Assembly (NCBI GenBank): GCA_020634935.1
Contig: JACKAT010000006.1
Coordinates: 102,507 to 166,506 of the forward strand
Direction of reading: 5' to 3'
Length of the DNA: 64,000 bases
DNA from: Anaerolineales bacterium
GTDB taxonomy: Bacteria > Chloroflexota > Anaerolineae > 4572-78 > J111
In this document: positions 26,904 to 35,230 of the stretch, one piece after another
How positions within the stretch are numbered: the first letter of the stretch is position 1
How the letters are laid out: every line of letters starts with the position of its first letter
Position numbers and translations under genes: made by a program
The notes under the pieces: model-generated
Databases searched by the model: none
Told to the model about the DNA's origin: nothing
The model's input: only the letters and a program-made list of their open reading frames with translations

Positions 26904-27581
26904 ATGGCCAAACTTATTCTGCAGTCGATATTGGGCCTGGCCTTTTTACTGTTGGTTCTGGCGCTGGCCCTATTTGTCTCGGCCGGATCGCTGAGCTACT
27001 GGCAAGCCTGGCTCTATCTGGCGGTCTTCGCGCTCTGTTCGCTGCTCATCACCGTCTATTTGATCAGGTATGATCAACGGTTGTTGGCCAGCCGCGTCAA
27101 AGCGGGGCCGGTGGCCGAAACCCAAAGGAACCAGCAGATCATTCAAAGCCTGGCCAGCCTATCGTTTATGGGCCTGTTCATCGTCGCCGGTCTGGATTTT
27201 CGATTTCACTGGTCGGCGGTGCCGCCGCTGGTGAGCGTCCTGGCCAGTGGATTGGTGATCCTGGGCTTTTTTATTGTGTTTTTGGTCTTTAGAGAAAATA
27301 GTTATACCAGCGCCATCATTGAAGTGGCGGCGGAGCAAACGGTCATTACCAGTGGGCCGTACAGTGTCGTTCGCCATCCGATGTATGCGGGCGCCAGCCT
27401 GTTACTGATCGCTTCGCCGCCGGCTCTGGGCTCCTGGGTTGCACTGCCGTTTGCCATATTACTCATCCTGGTGGTGGCGGCCAGGTTATTGGCGGAAGAG
27501 CAATTTCTGCTGACCTCCCTAACCGGCTACGCGGCCTATTGTCAGCAGGTGCGTTACCATCTGTTACCGTTTATTTGGTAG
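26904..27581 (+). CDS. ICMT/PEMT-like membrane methyltransferase
   Basis: A 225-residue integral membrane protein of the isoprenylcysteine carboxyl methyltransferase-like family. Membrane segments lie at about 5-27, 33-53, 84-102, 107-128 and 165-188. The AdoMet-site signature is TSGPYSVVRHPMYAGA (about 149-164), and the C-terminal EE...GYAAYCQQVRYHLLPFIW matches the family. Bacterial members mostly have unknown acceptors. It begins 11 bases after the fused regulator with AAGGAAAT upstream, so the two are co-transcribed. The methyltransferase may be the regulator's partner or target. Confidence 0.87.
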   Translation: MAKLILQSILGLAFLLLVLALALFVSAGSLSYWQAWLYLAVFALCSLLITVYLIRYDQRLLASRVKAGPVAETQRNQQIIQSLASLSFMGLFIVAGLDFRFHWSAVPPLVSVLASGLVILGFFIVFLVFRENSYTSAIIEVAAEQTVITSGPYSVVRHPMYAGASLLLIASPPALGSWVALPFAILLILVVAARLLAEEQFLLTSLTGYAAYCQQVRYHLLPFIW

Positions 27582-27674
27582 ATGGATGGCGATTGATAGC
27601 CCTGCCCTCAACTGTTTTAGACATGATTTATAAGATTTATAGGATTTTCTTTGATACAAATTGAAATAATCTTG

Positions 27675-28934
27675 TTAATCCGGTTGATCCTGCCCAACAA
27701 TCGACTGCCAGGCCGGCGGGATGACCTCGCCATAGACCATGGCTTTCGCACCTAAGAAGCGGGCCAGATCGGCGATGGCCGCCGCGATGCCTTGGGTGGT
27801 AGCGGCATCCTGCGGCGCGTCTGCTTCGGCGTAGATAGCATTGATGTGCAGCTTGCCCGTTTTGCGATCCATTTTCGGATCGATGCGCCCGATCAGGCGA
27901 TCCCCATGCAGGATGGGCAGAACATAGTACCCGTACTGCCGCTTGGCTTGGGGCACGTAGATCTCGATCCGAAAGTAGAAATCCCACATGAGTTCGGTCC
28001 GTTCCCGGTCACAGATGAGGTTGTCGAAGGGGGATAGTAACGTGATGCGCGGCTGCCAGGCCGGTCCGGCGGCCAACGCGTCGAGCAGCGGCATGTCATC
28101 GGCGTGGAGATACCACTCGCCGGGCCAGGTCACGTCGCCCTCGCAGATGGAGACCGGGACGATGCGCCCCTCGGCCACCAAGTCGGCCAAAACCGAGGGC
28201 AATTTAGGATAATAGCCGCGAATGAAATGGTTGTTGATCTGCTTGGCCGTGCCCACTCCCAGCGCGCGCAGCGAGAGCTGGGCGGCCTGCCGCACCATAT
28301 CCGCCTGAGTCAATGATTCAACCTGACTCCACTCAGGCATATGATGTTCTGTTAGCGCCCATTTCTTTTGCACCCCCTCCCGCGCTGCCACCATAATCTC
28401 CCCGTGGGTCCACAGCATATCCAGCATCCGGCCTACATTCCGGTCGTTAGTCCAGCCCGTCGAGCCCCAGGCGACGGTCGATAAATCCTCGATCTCCCTG
28501 GAGGCCAATGGCCCCTCATGGCGCAGCCGATCCAAAATATGCTGGCGGAACTCCGCATTGGCCTCGATCCAGGCGTGCATCCGCTGATGCCAGCCGGAGT
28601 TGGGATTACCCGGCCGGCGCAGCTCCATCTGGGCGGCATGAATGAGATAATCTTCGGTCATGACAATGGACGCCGCATGCGCCCAATACTCAAACAGTTG
28701 GCGCTCGTCCCACAGCAGGGTATCGAGGTGAGCTGGGTCGTAGCTGCCCAGGCGGCTCCACAGCACCAGCCGCTGGGTATACTCCACCGCTCGAATAGGG
28801 TCGATTTGCACGCAGCGCAAGTCGCGAAAGATATCCATAATCCCGATCGGCGTTGGCTTCGGTCGGGGGCCGGCCAGCCGCTGGCGCGTAATCGCCAGCC
28901 GGCGAGCCAGGGTTGGGGTTATCGTGTAAGTCAT
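27675..28934 (-). CDS. YcaQ/AlkX-type winged-helix DNA glycosylase
   Basis: A 419-residue member of the HTH_42 (YcaQ/AlkZ) superfamily, DNA glycosylases that remove bulky or crosslinked bases. The QxD motif that marks the YcaQ branch is present as VQIDPI (Gln43, Asp45). Tandem winged-helix regions and the conserved segments FEYWAHAASI, GHAK-like GVGTAKQINNHF and LLSPFDNLICDRERTELMWDF follow, then a C-terminal beta-barrel part. AAAGGTG lies 8 bases before the ATG. It is a monocistronic gene with no DNA-repair neighbours. Confidence 0.9.
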   Translation of the reverse strand: MTYTITPTLARRLAITRQRLAGPRPKPTPIGIMDIFRDLRCVQIDPIRAVEYTQRLVLWSRLGSYDPAHLDTLLWDERQLFEYWAHAASIVMTEDYLIHAAQMELRRPGNPNSGWHQRMHAWIEANAEFRQHILDRLRHEGPLASREIEDLSTVAWGSTGWTNDRNVGRMLDMLWTHGEIMVAAREGVQKKWALTEHHMPEWSQVESLTQADMVRQAAQLSLRALGVGTAKQINNHFIRGYYPKLPSVLADLVAEGRIVPVSICEGDVTWPGEWYLHADDMPLLDALAAGPAWQPRITLLSPFDNLICDRERTELMWDFYFRIEIYVPQAKRQYGYYVLPILHGDRLIGRIDPKMDRKTGKLHINAIYAEADAPQDAATTQGIAAAIADLARFLGAKAMVYGEVIPPAWQSIVGQDQPD

Positions 28935-29024
28935 ACGGATTCACCTTTGAAGGTCATAATGGCCGATATGAGTTGAGACCTTTCGGTAAGAGGGCCGAGC
29001 CTATTGTATAGAAACTTTGTTCTA

Positions 29025-29264
29025 ATGGCAAGTTCAGGGTATATTTCAGAATTAGCGCAGCTCACGCGTTGCAACACTGCACCATTGGCCGTGGCCTTTA
29101 TTGCTGAGGCGTTTTTCGTGATGGGGATTCTGGCGTACTATTTCGCGAAGATTTTGTCTGAAAAGAAGTGGTTGGTGTTTATTGCTTTATCGCTCATCGG
29201 CGGTCTGGGGTTTAGCATTCCGGTCTTTCTGGTGACAAATGGCTCCAACGAGACCACGCGCTGA
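29025..29264 (+). CDS. Possible small membrane protein
   Basis: A 79-residue frame from ATG 29025 with two hydrophobic segments (about 24-44 and 50-70), a short KILSEKK turn between them and a polar tail. No good ribosome site was seen, and an upstream TTG at 29004 is an alternative start. The composition is membrane-protein-like, but the family was not recognised. Confidence 0.4.
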   Translation: MASSGYISELAQLTRCNTAPLAVAFIAEAFFVMGILAYYFAKILSEKKWLVFIALSLIGGLGFSIPVFLVTNGSNETTR

Positions 29265-29274
29265 AGTTTAACTG

Positions 29275-29350
29275 TACAGGAGTTATAGTGGGGAAAGAGG
29301 AGATGGGAGATGGGGAGATTAGACCCAATCCAATCTCCCTATCTCCATCA
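29275..29350. repeat. GAGATGGGGAGAT inverted low-complexity run
   Basis: GGAGATGGGAGATGGGGAGATT (from 29299) is complemented by AATCTCCCTATCTCC (ending 29347). It lies just after the stop of the small membrane frame and before the 3' end of ftsH, like other gene-end repeat runs in this window. Confidence 0.5.
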
Positions 29351-29368
29351 AAATGCTGATGATAGACC

Positions 29369-31243
29369 CTAAGCCATCATCGCTTCAAATTGCGGTCGAT
29401 CAACCGTTTCAACATCAAGCAGGGTGACGGCCAGCGTCTCTAGCTTGTCGCGCTGCTCGGTAACGATCTGTTTGGCGCGTTGGTAGGCCTGGCTCAGAAT
29501 CTCTTGAATTTCTTTGTCGATTGACAGCGCCATCTCATCGCTGTAATTGCGCGATTCACCCATGCTGCCCAGGTAAGGATTGCCCTGCTCTTCGCCATAG
29601 GTACGCAGCCCGAGTTTGTGGCTAAAGCCGTAGCGAGTGACCATCGCCCGGGCCAGTTTAGTGGCCCGCTCGAGATCGTTGGAAGCGCCGGTGGTTACTT
29701 CGTTGAAAACAATTTCTTCAGCAGCCCGGCCCCCCAATAGGCCGATAATTTCATCCTCAAAGGCCCCTTTGGTGCGCAGATACTTGTCACCCTCAGGTAA
29801 CGGCATCGTGTAGCCCAAAGCCATCCCCCGTGAGGTAATGCTGACTTTGTGGACCGGATCGCTGGTGGGCAAATTGTGCATCACCACCGCGTGGCCGGCC
29901 TCGTGGTAAGCCACCACCTCGCGTTCGTGATCGCTGATGATTTTGCCTTTGCGCTCCGGCCCGGCCACAATGCGCTCCATCGCGTCTTGAAACTCATTTT
30001 GGGTGATCAGGTGCTGGTTACGCCGCGCTGCGAAAATGGCGGCTTCATTGACCAGGTTCTCTAAATCGGCCCCAACGAAGCCGGGCGTCAAGCGGGCCAG
30101 ATCAGACAGCTTGACCTCAGGCGACAGCGGTTTACCGCGAGTGTGAACCCGCAGAATGGCCTGGCGAGCGGTGACATCGGGCCGGTCGAGAATGACTTTG
30201 CGGTCGAACCGGCCGGGGCGCAGTAGAGCCGGGTCTAACACGTCGGGCCGGTTGGTGGCAGCGATGATAATCAGATTGGTGTCGGTGCTGAAGCCGTCCA
30301 TTTCAACCAGAATCTGGTTGAGGGTCTGTTCGCGCTCATCGTTGCCGCCGCCGAGACCCACGCCGCGCTGCCGGCCAACGGCGTCGATCTCATCAACGAA
30401 GATGACCGCCGGGGCCTGCTCTCTGGCCCGCTTGAACAGATCACGCACCCGCGAAGCGCCGACGCCGACAAACATCTCGACAAATTCAGAGCCGGAGATA
30501 CTAAAGAACGGCACTCCCGCCTCGCCGGCAATGGCTTTGGCCATCAAGGTTTTACCGGTTCCTGGCGGGCCGGCCATCAGCACCCCGCGCGGAATGCGCG
30601 CGCCAAGTTTTAAGAATTTTTCCGGCTCCTTCAAAAATTCAACCACCTCTTGCAGTTCGAGCTTGGCCTGTTCGGCGCCGGCGACATCATCAAAGGTGAC
30701 CTGCGGTGCGGCAACCGCATCTTCATCTTTGGCATTGGCCCCGGCGACAATACGCGCACTGCTGCGCCCCATCCGTGTGGGTAAGCCCAAGAACCCGCCG
30801 CCACCTTGTACCTGCCGGGCAACGCGGAAAACGATATAGCCAATAAATAGTAGGGGTAAAAATGTAATCACCACTCCCAAGACATTCGATAGGTTGGCGC
30901 CAGGGTCTTGGACGATAATGGGTAGCGTTTTCAGGGACTCAACCGGGGCGCCCAAAATCTTTAGGGCCTCAACGGTGCTAATGTTCGACTCTTTCCGGGT
31001 CTGCCAGTTAGTGCCATCCGTTTTGATAACGGTCAGTGTATCGCCTTGAACCAGGACCTTTTCAACATTACCGGCTTCAATGGCGCTAACCACCTCAGGC
31101 AGAGAGACCTCTTGGGCAACGGTTTGGCCACTGATGATGCCATAAGCGTAAATTCCTACAAGCAGCATCAGGATTCCAATAATAATCCAGCGCTTAAACG
31201 ACGAAGTTTGCTGTTTCTTTTTCAGGTCGTTTCTAAAATCCAT
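29369..31243 (-). CDS. ftsH: ATP-dependent zinc metalloprotease FtsH
   Basis: A 624-residue membrane-bound AAA+ protease for quality control of membrane and some soluble proteins. Membrane segments lie at about 19-35 and 120-140 around a short external domain. Walker A GPPGTGKT is at 225-232, Walker B FVDEIDA at 282-288, and the second region of homology ATNRPDVLDPALLRPGRFDR at about 329-348. The zinc site HEAGH is at 447-451, and the third zinc ligand Asp lies in the following helix region (NDLERAT). The length is typical. AGGAG lies 9 bases before the ATG. Downstream is the repeat at 29275; upstream an IS66 element has inserted. Confidence 0.97.
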   Translation of the reverse strand: MDFRNDLKKKQQTSSFKRWIIIGILMLLVGIYAYGIISGQTVAQEVSLPEVVSAIEAGNVEKVLVQGDTLTVIKTDGTNWQTRKESNISTVEALKILGAPVESLKTLPIIVQDPGANLSNVLGVVITFLPLLFIGYIVFRVARQVQGGGGFLGLPTRMGRSSARIVAGANAKDEDAVAAPQVTFDDVAGAEQAKLELQEVVEFLKEPEKFLKLGARIPRGVLMAGPPGTGKTLMAKAIAGEAGVPFFSISGSEFVEMFVGVGASRVRDLFKRAREQAPAVIFVDEIDAVGRQRGVGLGGGNDEREQTLNQILVEMDGFSTDTNLIIIAATNRPDVLDPALLRPGRFDRKVILDRPDVTARQAILRVHTRGKPLSPEVKLSDLARLTPGFVGADLENLVNEAAIFAARRNQHLITQNEFQDAMERIVAGPERKGKIISDHEREVVAYHEAGHAVVMHNLPTSDPVHKVSITSRGMALGYTMPLPEGDKYLRTKGAFEDEIIGLLGGRAAEEIVFNEVTTGASNDLERATKLARAMVTRYGFSHKLGLRTYGEEQGNPYLGSMGESRNYSDEMALSIDKEIQEILSQAYQRAKQIVTEQRDKLETLAVTLLDVETVDRPQFEAMMA

Positions 31244-31435
31244 TCGCTAACTCTCCTATAAAAATTATCTTTATGGTGGATACAGATTTCAGGATATTGA
31301 ATGTGGCGCGGTCGCATTACATTCTGTCGATGGTTGTCTAATCATTATGCATACTTCATTCAATTAGACAAGGCTAAAATACAATCTTCCTATTTTGCTA
31401 AGGTTAGATTAGAGAAGGATGAATCAAGGGGAGAT

Positions 31436-32940
31436 ATTTGTAAAAATTAGTAACTACATACAGGACAGGTAAAGAGGGATAGGAAAAGCAGGTTGAGGGA
31501 AGAGTTGTTGAATAGCCTCAAAGGGAGAGCGACCATGCAACTTGGCTGTGTCAATGACAGAAGCCAAAGCAACATAAGCTTCAGCGCCCCATTGAGAGCG
31601 AAAGCCACCGGTGACTTTGCGATGGATGACCGCCGGTCGCAAAGCCCGTTCAGCCACATTGTTGGTGGGTTCAACATCAGTCCGGTACAGAAAGACAAAC
31701 AGATGTTGGCGGTGCTTGAGATAACGTTTGTGTAACTTAACAGCTTCGAACTGAGGAGGTGAGCGAGTTAACAACCAATCACCTAGACGTTCCAGACGAT
31801 GTCGATAAGCTTGGAAATGTTCAGGCGAGAGTTGGTCACGACGATGATGCAGGGCGATAGCGGCTCGGAACAAGGTTTGCACGGCGCGGGGCCACCAGCC
31901 TTGCGGATAGTGGTCAATGACCCGTTGCAGATCACGGTTCTGGTGAGCCAGACACAGTTGGCGGTGGAGTCGGTCAGCCTTGAGTTGAGCCGGTAAACAA
32001 TCACTGCCCCAGACTTCAACGTTGCTATCGGCCATCACCTTGTCAATGACGGCTGCGGCCCGCGAAGGTTTAATGACATGCAACACTGCTGTGAGTGTCC
32101 AAAAGACCCAATGCCACCAGGTGCGACCGGCCACCCGCGCCCCAGTTTCGTCACTGTTGACCACCGCACTTTGCCGCACGACGGCTGCAATAGCCTCAAG
32201 CTCTTGGGTAGCGGCCCGTCCGACGCGACCCATCATGCGGTTGATGGCCCCCTGGCTCAACTCAACCCCGTGTAAGTCTTGTAAGGCTTTTTGGGTTCGT
32301 TCATAACTCATATGTTGCTGGTGTCGATAGTAGACCGTGGTGGCTTCCAACCGGCTTCCAAAGACCCGCTCCATCTCTAAACCTTGGGGCGGTTCAGCCC
32401 GCTGGCTGTGACCACAGTCAGGACATTGGACTTCGTACTGCCGAACCTCAATCACTTTGGCTTTGGGTTCAGGCAACTCCGTGATCTGGTTCACCGCCAC
32501 GACCTTGGCGGCCGCAGGCCTCAAATCGCCCTGGCACCTGGGACACTGCTCGGCCTTGAGTTCAACTACCTCATCCGGTTCAGCCACCCACTGCCGTTGG
32601 GCTTTATCATGTCCATAACCGCGACCGTGTTTACGCTTGGGGCTACCCTGCGGTTTGTTGGCTTTCTGGTCTCGTGAAGGGGGTTGGGAGGAGTTCTTGG
32701 AGGTGGGGGGCGGTTTCCGGGGCCCGTTGTGCTCCTGGCGCAACTGGTCTAGTTCAGCCCTGATGCTGACCATTACCTGTTCAATTTCCGTCAGGCGTTG
32801 GGCTTGTTCCAAGACCAATTCAATCAACTCTTCTTTTGTCAGCTTTTCTAGTTCAGCCCGAATCATACCTCCTGGTATGCCATATTTTTGTTAGTTCTTA
32901 ATGAGAATTTTTCACTGTATGTAAATACTAAAATTTTCTC
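31436..32940. mobile_element. IS66-family insertion sequence
   Basis: An element of about 1.5 kb. Imperfect terminal inverted repeats are AATTAGTAACTACATACAG (about 31445-31463) and the complement of CTGTATGTAAATACTAAAATT (about 32915-32935). A single transposase gene fills the interior. The small tnpA and tnpB genes of larger IS66 elements are absent. No target-site duplication could be fixed by eye. Confidence 0.8.
31454..32866 (-). CDS. IS66 family transposase
   Basis: A 470-residue DDE transposase. The N-terminal coiled coil (about 1-45) and a basic Pro/Ser linker are followed by an IS66 zinc-finger region with paired CPRC and CPDC. The catalytic domain has Asp in NSDETGARV (about 238), Asp in WGSDCLPA (about 287) and the Glu region EPTNNVAERALRP (about 398-410), followed by KVTGGFRSQWGA. 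The frame is intact and ends within 20 bases of the left terminal repeat, so the copy may be active. The start has no strong ribosome site. Confidence 0.95.
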   Translation of the reverse strand: MIRAELEKLTKEELIELVLEQAQRLTEIEQVMVSIRAELDQLRQEHNGPRKPPPTSKNSSQPPSRDQKANKPQGSPKRKHGRGYGHDKAQRQWVAEPDEVVELKAEQCPRCQGDLRPAAAKVVAVNQITELPEPKAKVIEVRQYEVQCPDCGHSQRAEPPQGLEMERVFGSRLEATTVYYRHQQHMSYERTQKALQDLHGVELSQGAINRMMGRVGRAATQELEAIAAVVRQSAVVNSDETGARVAGRTWWHWVFWTLTAVLHVIKPSRAAAVIDKVMADSNVEVWGSDCLPAQLKADRLHRQLCLAHQNRDLQRVIDHYPQGWWPRAVQTLFRAAIALHHRRDQLSPEHFQAYRHRLERLGDWLLTRSPPQFEAVKLHKRYLKHRQHLFVFLYRTDVEPTNNVAERALRPAVIHRKVTGGFRSQWGAEAYVALASVIDTAKLHGRSPFEAIQQLFPQPAFPIPLYLSCM

Positions 32941-32994
32941 AATCTGAATAGAATATGGGGAAATCCCAAACCGAGGAGGATATAGACCTTCTAG

Positions 32995-33055
32995 ATGTCT
33001 AAACCGAGGGAGTAGGGCGTAGGAAGTAGGGCAAAGCCGATGACTTCTTATTCCT
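32995..33055. repeat. GGAGTAGGGCGTAGGAAGTAGGG run
   Basis: A short run of the GGAGTAGGG family that also occurs at 41262, 55838, 60528, 60643 and 63925. It lies just outside the IS66 right end. Confidence 0.5.
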
Positions 33056-33118
33056 TGATCTCCACTGCCCACAAGATTAGACCTGAAATATTGAATTTTC
33101 GTAACACCTCAGCCCGCA

Positions 33119-33216
33119 TGTCATTTCGAGCGATGAAGGCGCGAGAAACCCCCTAAGTCGCTGTTGGCAACCTAACATCCGGGGGGTTTCTCGGCAAAAA
33201 ACGCCTCGAAATGACA
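33119..33216. repeat. TGTCATTTCGAG inverted-repeat element
   Basis: TGTCATTTCGAG (33119-33130) and CTCGAAATGACA (33205-33216) are exact complements. GAGAAACCCCC and GGGGGGTTTCTC pair inside. A related interior occurs inside the family-A element at 52592-52725, and a similar design at 34964-35030. It is located at the 3' end of the aldo/keto reductase gene. Confidence 0.75.
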
Positions 33217-33232
33217 TGCCTGAGCAGTTACC

Positions 33233-34261
33233 TCAAGGGACCGGCAAAGGGTTGCGCTCGATAAATCCTCGCTGGTGCCAGTAAGGATAAATGGGCCTCA
33301 CGTCGCTGGCGGCATCGAGTTTAGCTACCTGCTCGTCAGTCAGGTTCCAGCCGAGAGCGCCCAGGTTTTGCGCCAACTGCGTCTCGTTGCGGGCGCCGAT
33401 GACCACACTGGCCACGGTAGGCCGCTGCAACAGCCAGTTCAAGGCGATCTGGGCCGGAGACTTGCCGGTTTCGGCGGCCACTTCGTCCAGGGCGTCGACA
33501 ATATCATACAGCAGTTCCTCGGTAATGGGCGGCTCTTGACCTTTAAGCTGATGATGGCGGCTGCCGGCGGGCGGCGGCTGGTTGCGGCGCACCTTCCCGG
33601 TCAAATAACCGCCGGCCAGGGGACTCCAAACCACCGTCCCGACCTTCTGGTCGAGCGCCAGGGGCATCAATTCCCATTCGTACTCTCGACCAATGAGGGA
33701 GTAATAAGCCTGATGGGCGACGTAACGCGCCCAGCCATACTGTTTCGACACGGCCAGCGACTTCATCAGGTGCCAGCCGGAGAAATTGGAGCAGCCAATG
33801 TAGCGAACCCTGCCGCTCTGCACCAGATCGTCTAGGGTTCGCAGGGTTTCCTCAACCGGCGTCTGGGCGTCGAAGCCGTGCATGGTGTAGATGTCAATAT
33901 AATCCGTCTTCAACCGGCGCAAGCTCGCTTCACATGCTTGTAGCAGATGATGGCGAGAAGACCCCAACTCATTCGGCCCCTTGCCCATGCGAAAGGTGGC
34001 TTTGGTTGACAGGAGCACTTTGTCTCGCCGCCCGGCTAGAGCCTGGCCCAAAATTTCTTCTGATAGCCCCCTAGAATAGACATCGGCGGTATCGAACAAA
34101 TTAACGCCGGCTTCTAAACAAATATCAATCAGGCGGCTGGCCTCAGCCACGTCGGATTTGCCCCAAGCGCCGAAGAAATCGCCTTTACCACCAAAGGTCG
34201 CCGTGCCGAAACCAAACACCGGCACTTTAAGTCCGGAGTTACCCAGTTGTCTGTATTCCAT
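33233..34261 (-). CDS. Aldo/keto reductase
   Basis: A 342-residue NAD(P)H-dependent oxidoreductase with the (beta/alpha)8 fold. The catalytic tetrad is visible as Asp57, Tyr62, Lys87 and His128 (NLFDTADVY, LLSTKATF, YTMHGFD). The C-terminal cofactor region is SVVIGARNETQLAQNLGAL. Closest in pattern to the YajO/Tas-like bacterial group; the natural substrate is unknown. The ATG is preceded by CAGGAG about 8 bases away. It stands alone and is followed by the TGTCATTTCGAG element. Confidence 0.93.
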   Translation of the reverse strand: MEYRQLGNSGLKVPVFGFGTATFGGKGDFFGAWGKSDVAEASRLIDICLEAGVNLFDTADVYSRGLSEEILGQALAGRRDKVLLSTKATFRMGKGPNELGSSRHHLLQACEASLRRLKTDYIDIYTMHGFDAQTPVEETLRTLDDLVQSGRVRYIGCSNFSGWHLMKSLAVSKQYGWARYVAHQAYYSLIGREYEWELMPLALDQKVGTVVWSPLAGGYLTGKVRRNQPPPAGSRHHQLKGQEPPITEELLYDIVDALDEVAAETGKSPAQIALNWLLQRPTVASVVIGARNETQLAQNLGALGWNLTDEQVAKLDAASDVRPIYPYWHQRGFIERNPLPVP

Positions 34262-34495
34262 AATTTCTCCTGTAAAAATAAATAAGAGTTCGTAGTGATC
34301 GCTTTAGTGATGGCACAGCCCTAAAGGACTTTTATGAATAAAAAATCATATGAAAATCGCTTTAATGAGGGAGTTCGGTTAGCATAACACGATTTATAGT
34401 TTATGCAATATATTAAGGGGTGTCCCTCTTTTTATCTTCTAAAACCTTGCAGCTTTTGACGATTTAAAGCCCTATTATCACTTTGCCCTGCTCTA

Positions 34496-34525
34496 TTGGC
34501 GCATTTTCATGAGTTCGACTATACT
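34496..34525 (+). promoter_or_regulatory. Sigma-70 type promoter for the H1-like gene
   Basis: TTGGCG (34496-34501) and TATACT (34520-34525) with an 18-base spacer, placing transcription start about 60 bases before the ATG. Upstream, 34262-34495 holds no gene. The stretch near 34290-34330 (GATCGCTTTAGTGATGG) is the inverted counterpart of 45105-45135. Confidence 0.6.
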
Positions 34526-34592
34526 TGTCGGTCGCGCAGTGTGTTATCAAAGGAAATGCGCAAAGGTAATTTATTTTCAAAGGAGCTTTCTT

Positions 34593-34769
34593 ATGAATCG
34601 CTATGAAGAATTGGTGGCCATTTTGGACTCCCTAAAAGAGGACTTTGGCAAATTTTACGACGGGGGCAATAAAGCCGCCGGTACTCGTATCCGCAAAGGG
34701 ATGCTTGACTTAAAAAACAAAGCTCAAGACATCCGCAAAGAAGTTCAAGACATAAAAAATCAAGAATAG
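34593..34769 (+). CDS. Histone H1-like (Hc1-type) small protein
   Basis: A 58-residue basic/acidic helical protein matching the short histone H1-like Hc1 family known from Chlamydia and Bacteroidetes. It contains FGKFYDGGNKAAGTRIRKGM and a C-terminal DLKNKAQDIRKEVQDIK. Family members are thought to bind DNA or act as nucleoid-associated proteins, though these short forms are poorly studied. AGGAG lies 8 bases before the ATG, a promoter lies upstream and a strong hairpin follows, so it is a single-gene unit. A longer frame from 34509 lacks a ribosome site. Confidence 0.85.
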   Translation: MNRYEELVAILDSLKEDFGKFYDGGNKAAGTRIRKGMLDLKNKAQDIRKEVQDIKNQE

Positions 34770-34778
34770 TAGTAAGTA

Positions 34779-34813
34779 GCCTGCCCGCGTTTACCTGATA
34801 GACGCGGGCAGGC
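34779..34813 (+). terminator. Strong hairpin after the H1-like gene
   Basis: GCCTGCCCGCGT (34779-34790) and ACGCGGGCAGGC (34802-34813) form a perfect 12-bp stem. No T-run follows, so it may act as a terminator only with help or as an mRNA-stabilising end. Confidence 0.65.
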
Positions 34814-34930
34814 GCTCCTCGTTACCATTCGATCAAACGATTGTCCTGCTCAGTCGGGCTATTAACCAATCCTCACTCTTAGGTTGTTTCTCGCTCTTAA
34901 AGCGTCTTTTATTTTGTTATTTCAATTTTG

Positions 34931-35064
34931 TACACTGTAAATTAAGTCATTAAGCTTTTGTCATGGCGAGCGAAGCGAAGCCATCTCCTCCTCCGAACGT
35001 GGAGATGGCTTCGTCGTTCCTCCTCGTCATGACCATAACCCCCAAAAACTTAATTTACGCTGTA
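34931..35064. repeat. Inverted-repeat element with TACACTGTAAATTAAGT ends
   Basis: TACACTGTAAATTAAGT (34931-34947) pairs with ACTTAATTTACGCTGTA (35048-35064). Inside, GTCATGGCGAGC...GCCATCTCC pairs with GGAGATGGC...CGTCATGAC. It has nested palindromes like the family-A copies with other cargo. No gene was seen in 34814-35230. Confidence 0.75.
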
Positions 35065-35230
35065 TTTTGTCACTAATCACAAAACTTTATTGGTATTTAT
35101 TCACTAAATCGGGTGAAAGGCACTTTATCATCGTCAATGTCTGGTGGTATTCCCTACAGCATTCTCGATTTGAAACAAAGGACCAGTTCCCCGAGTAGAT
35201 GCCCTTATCTAAAATTGCAAGGATAGGACT

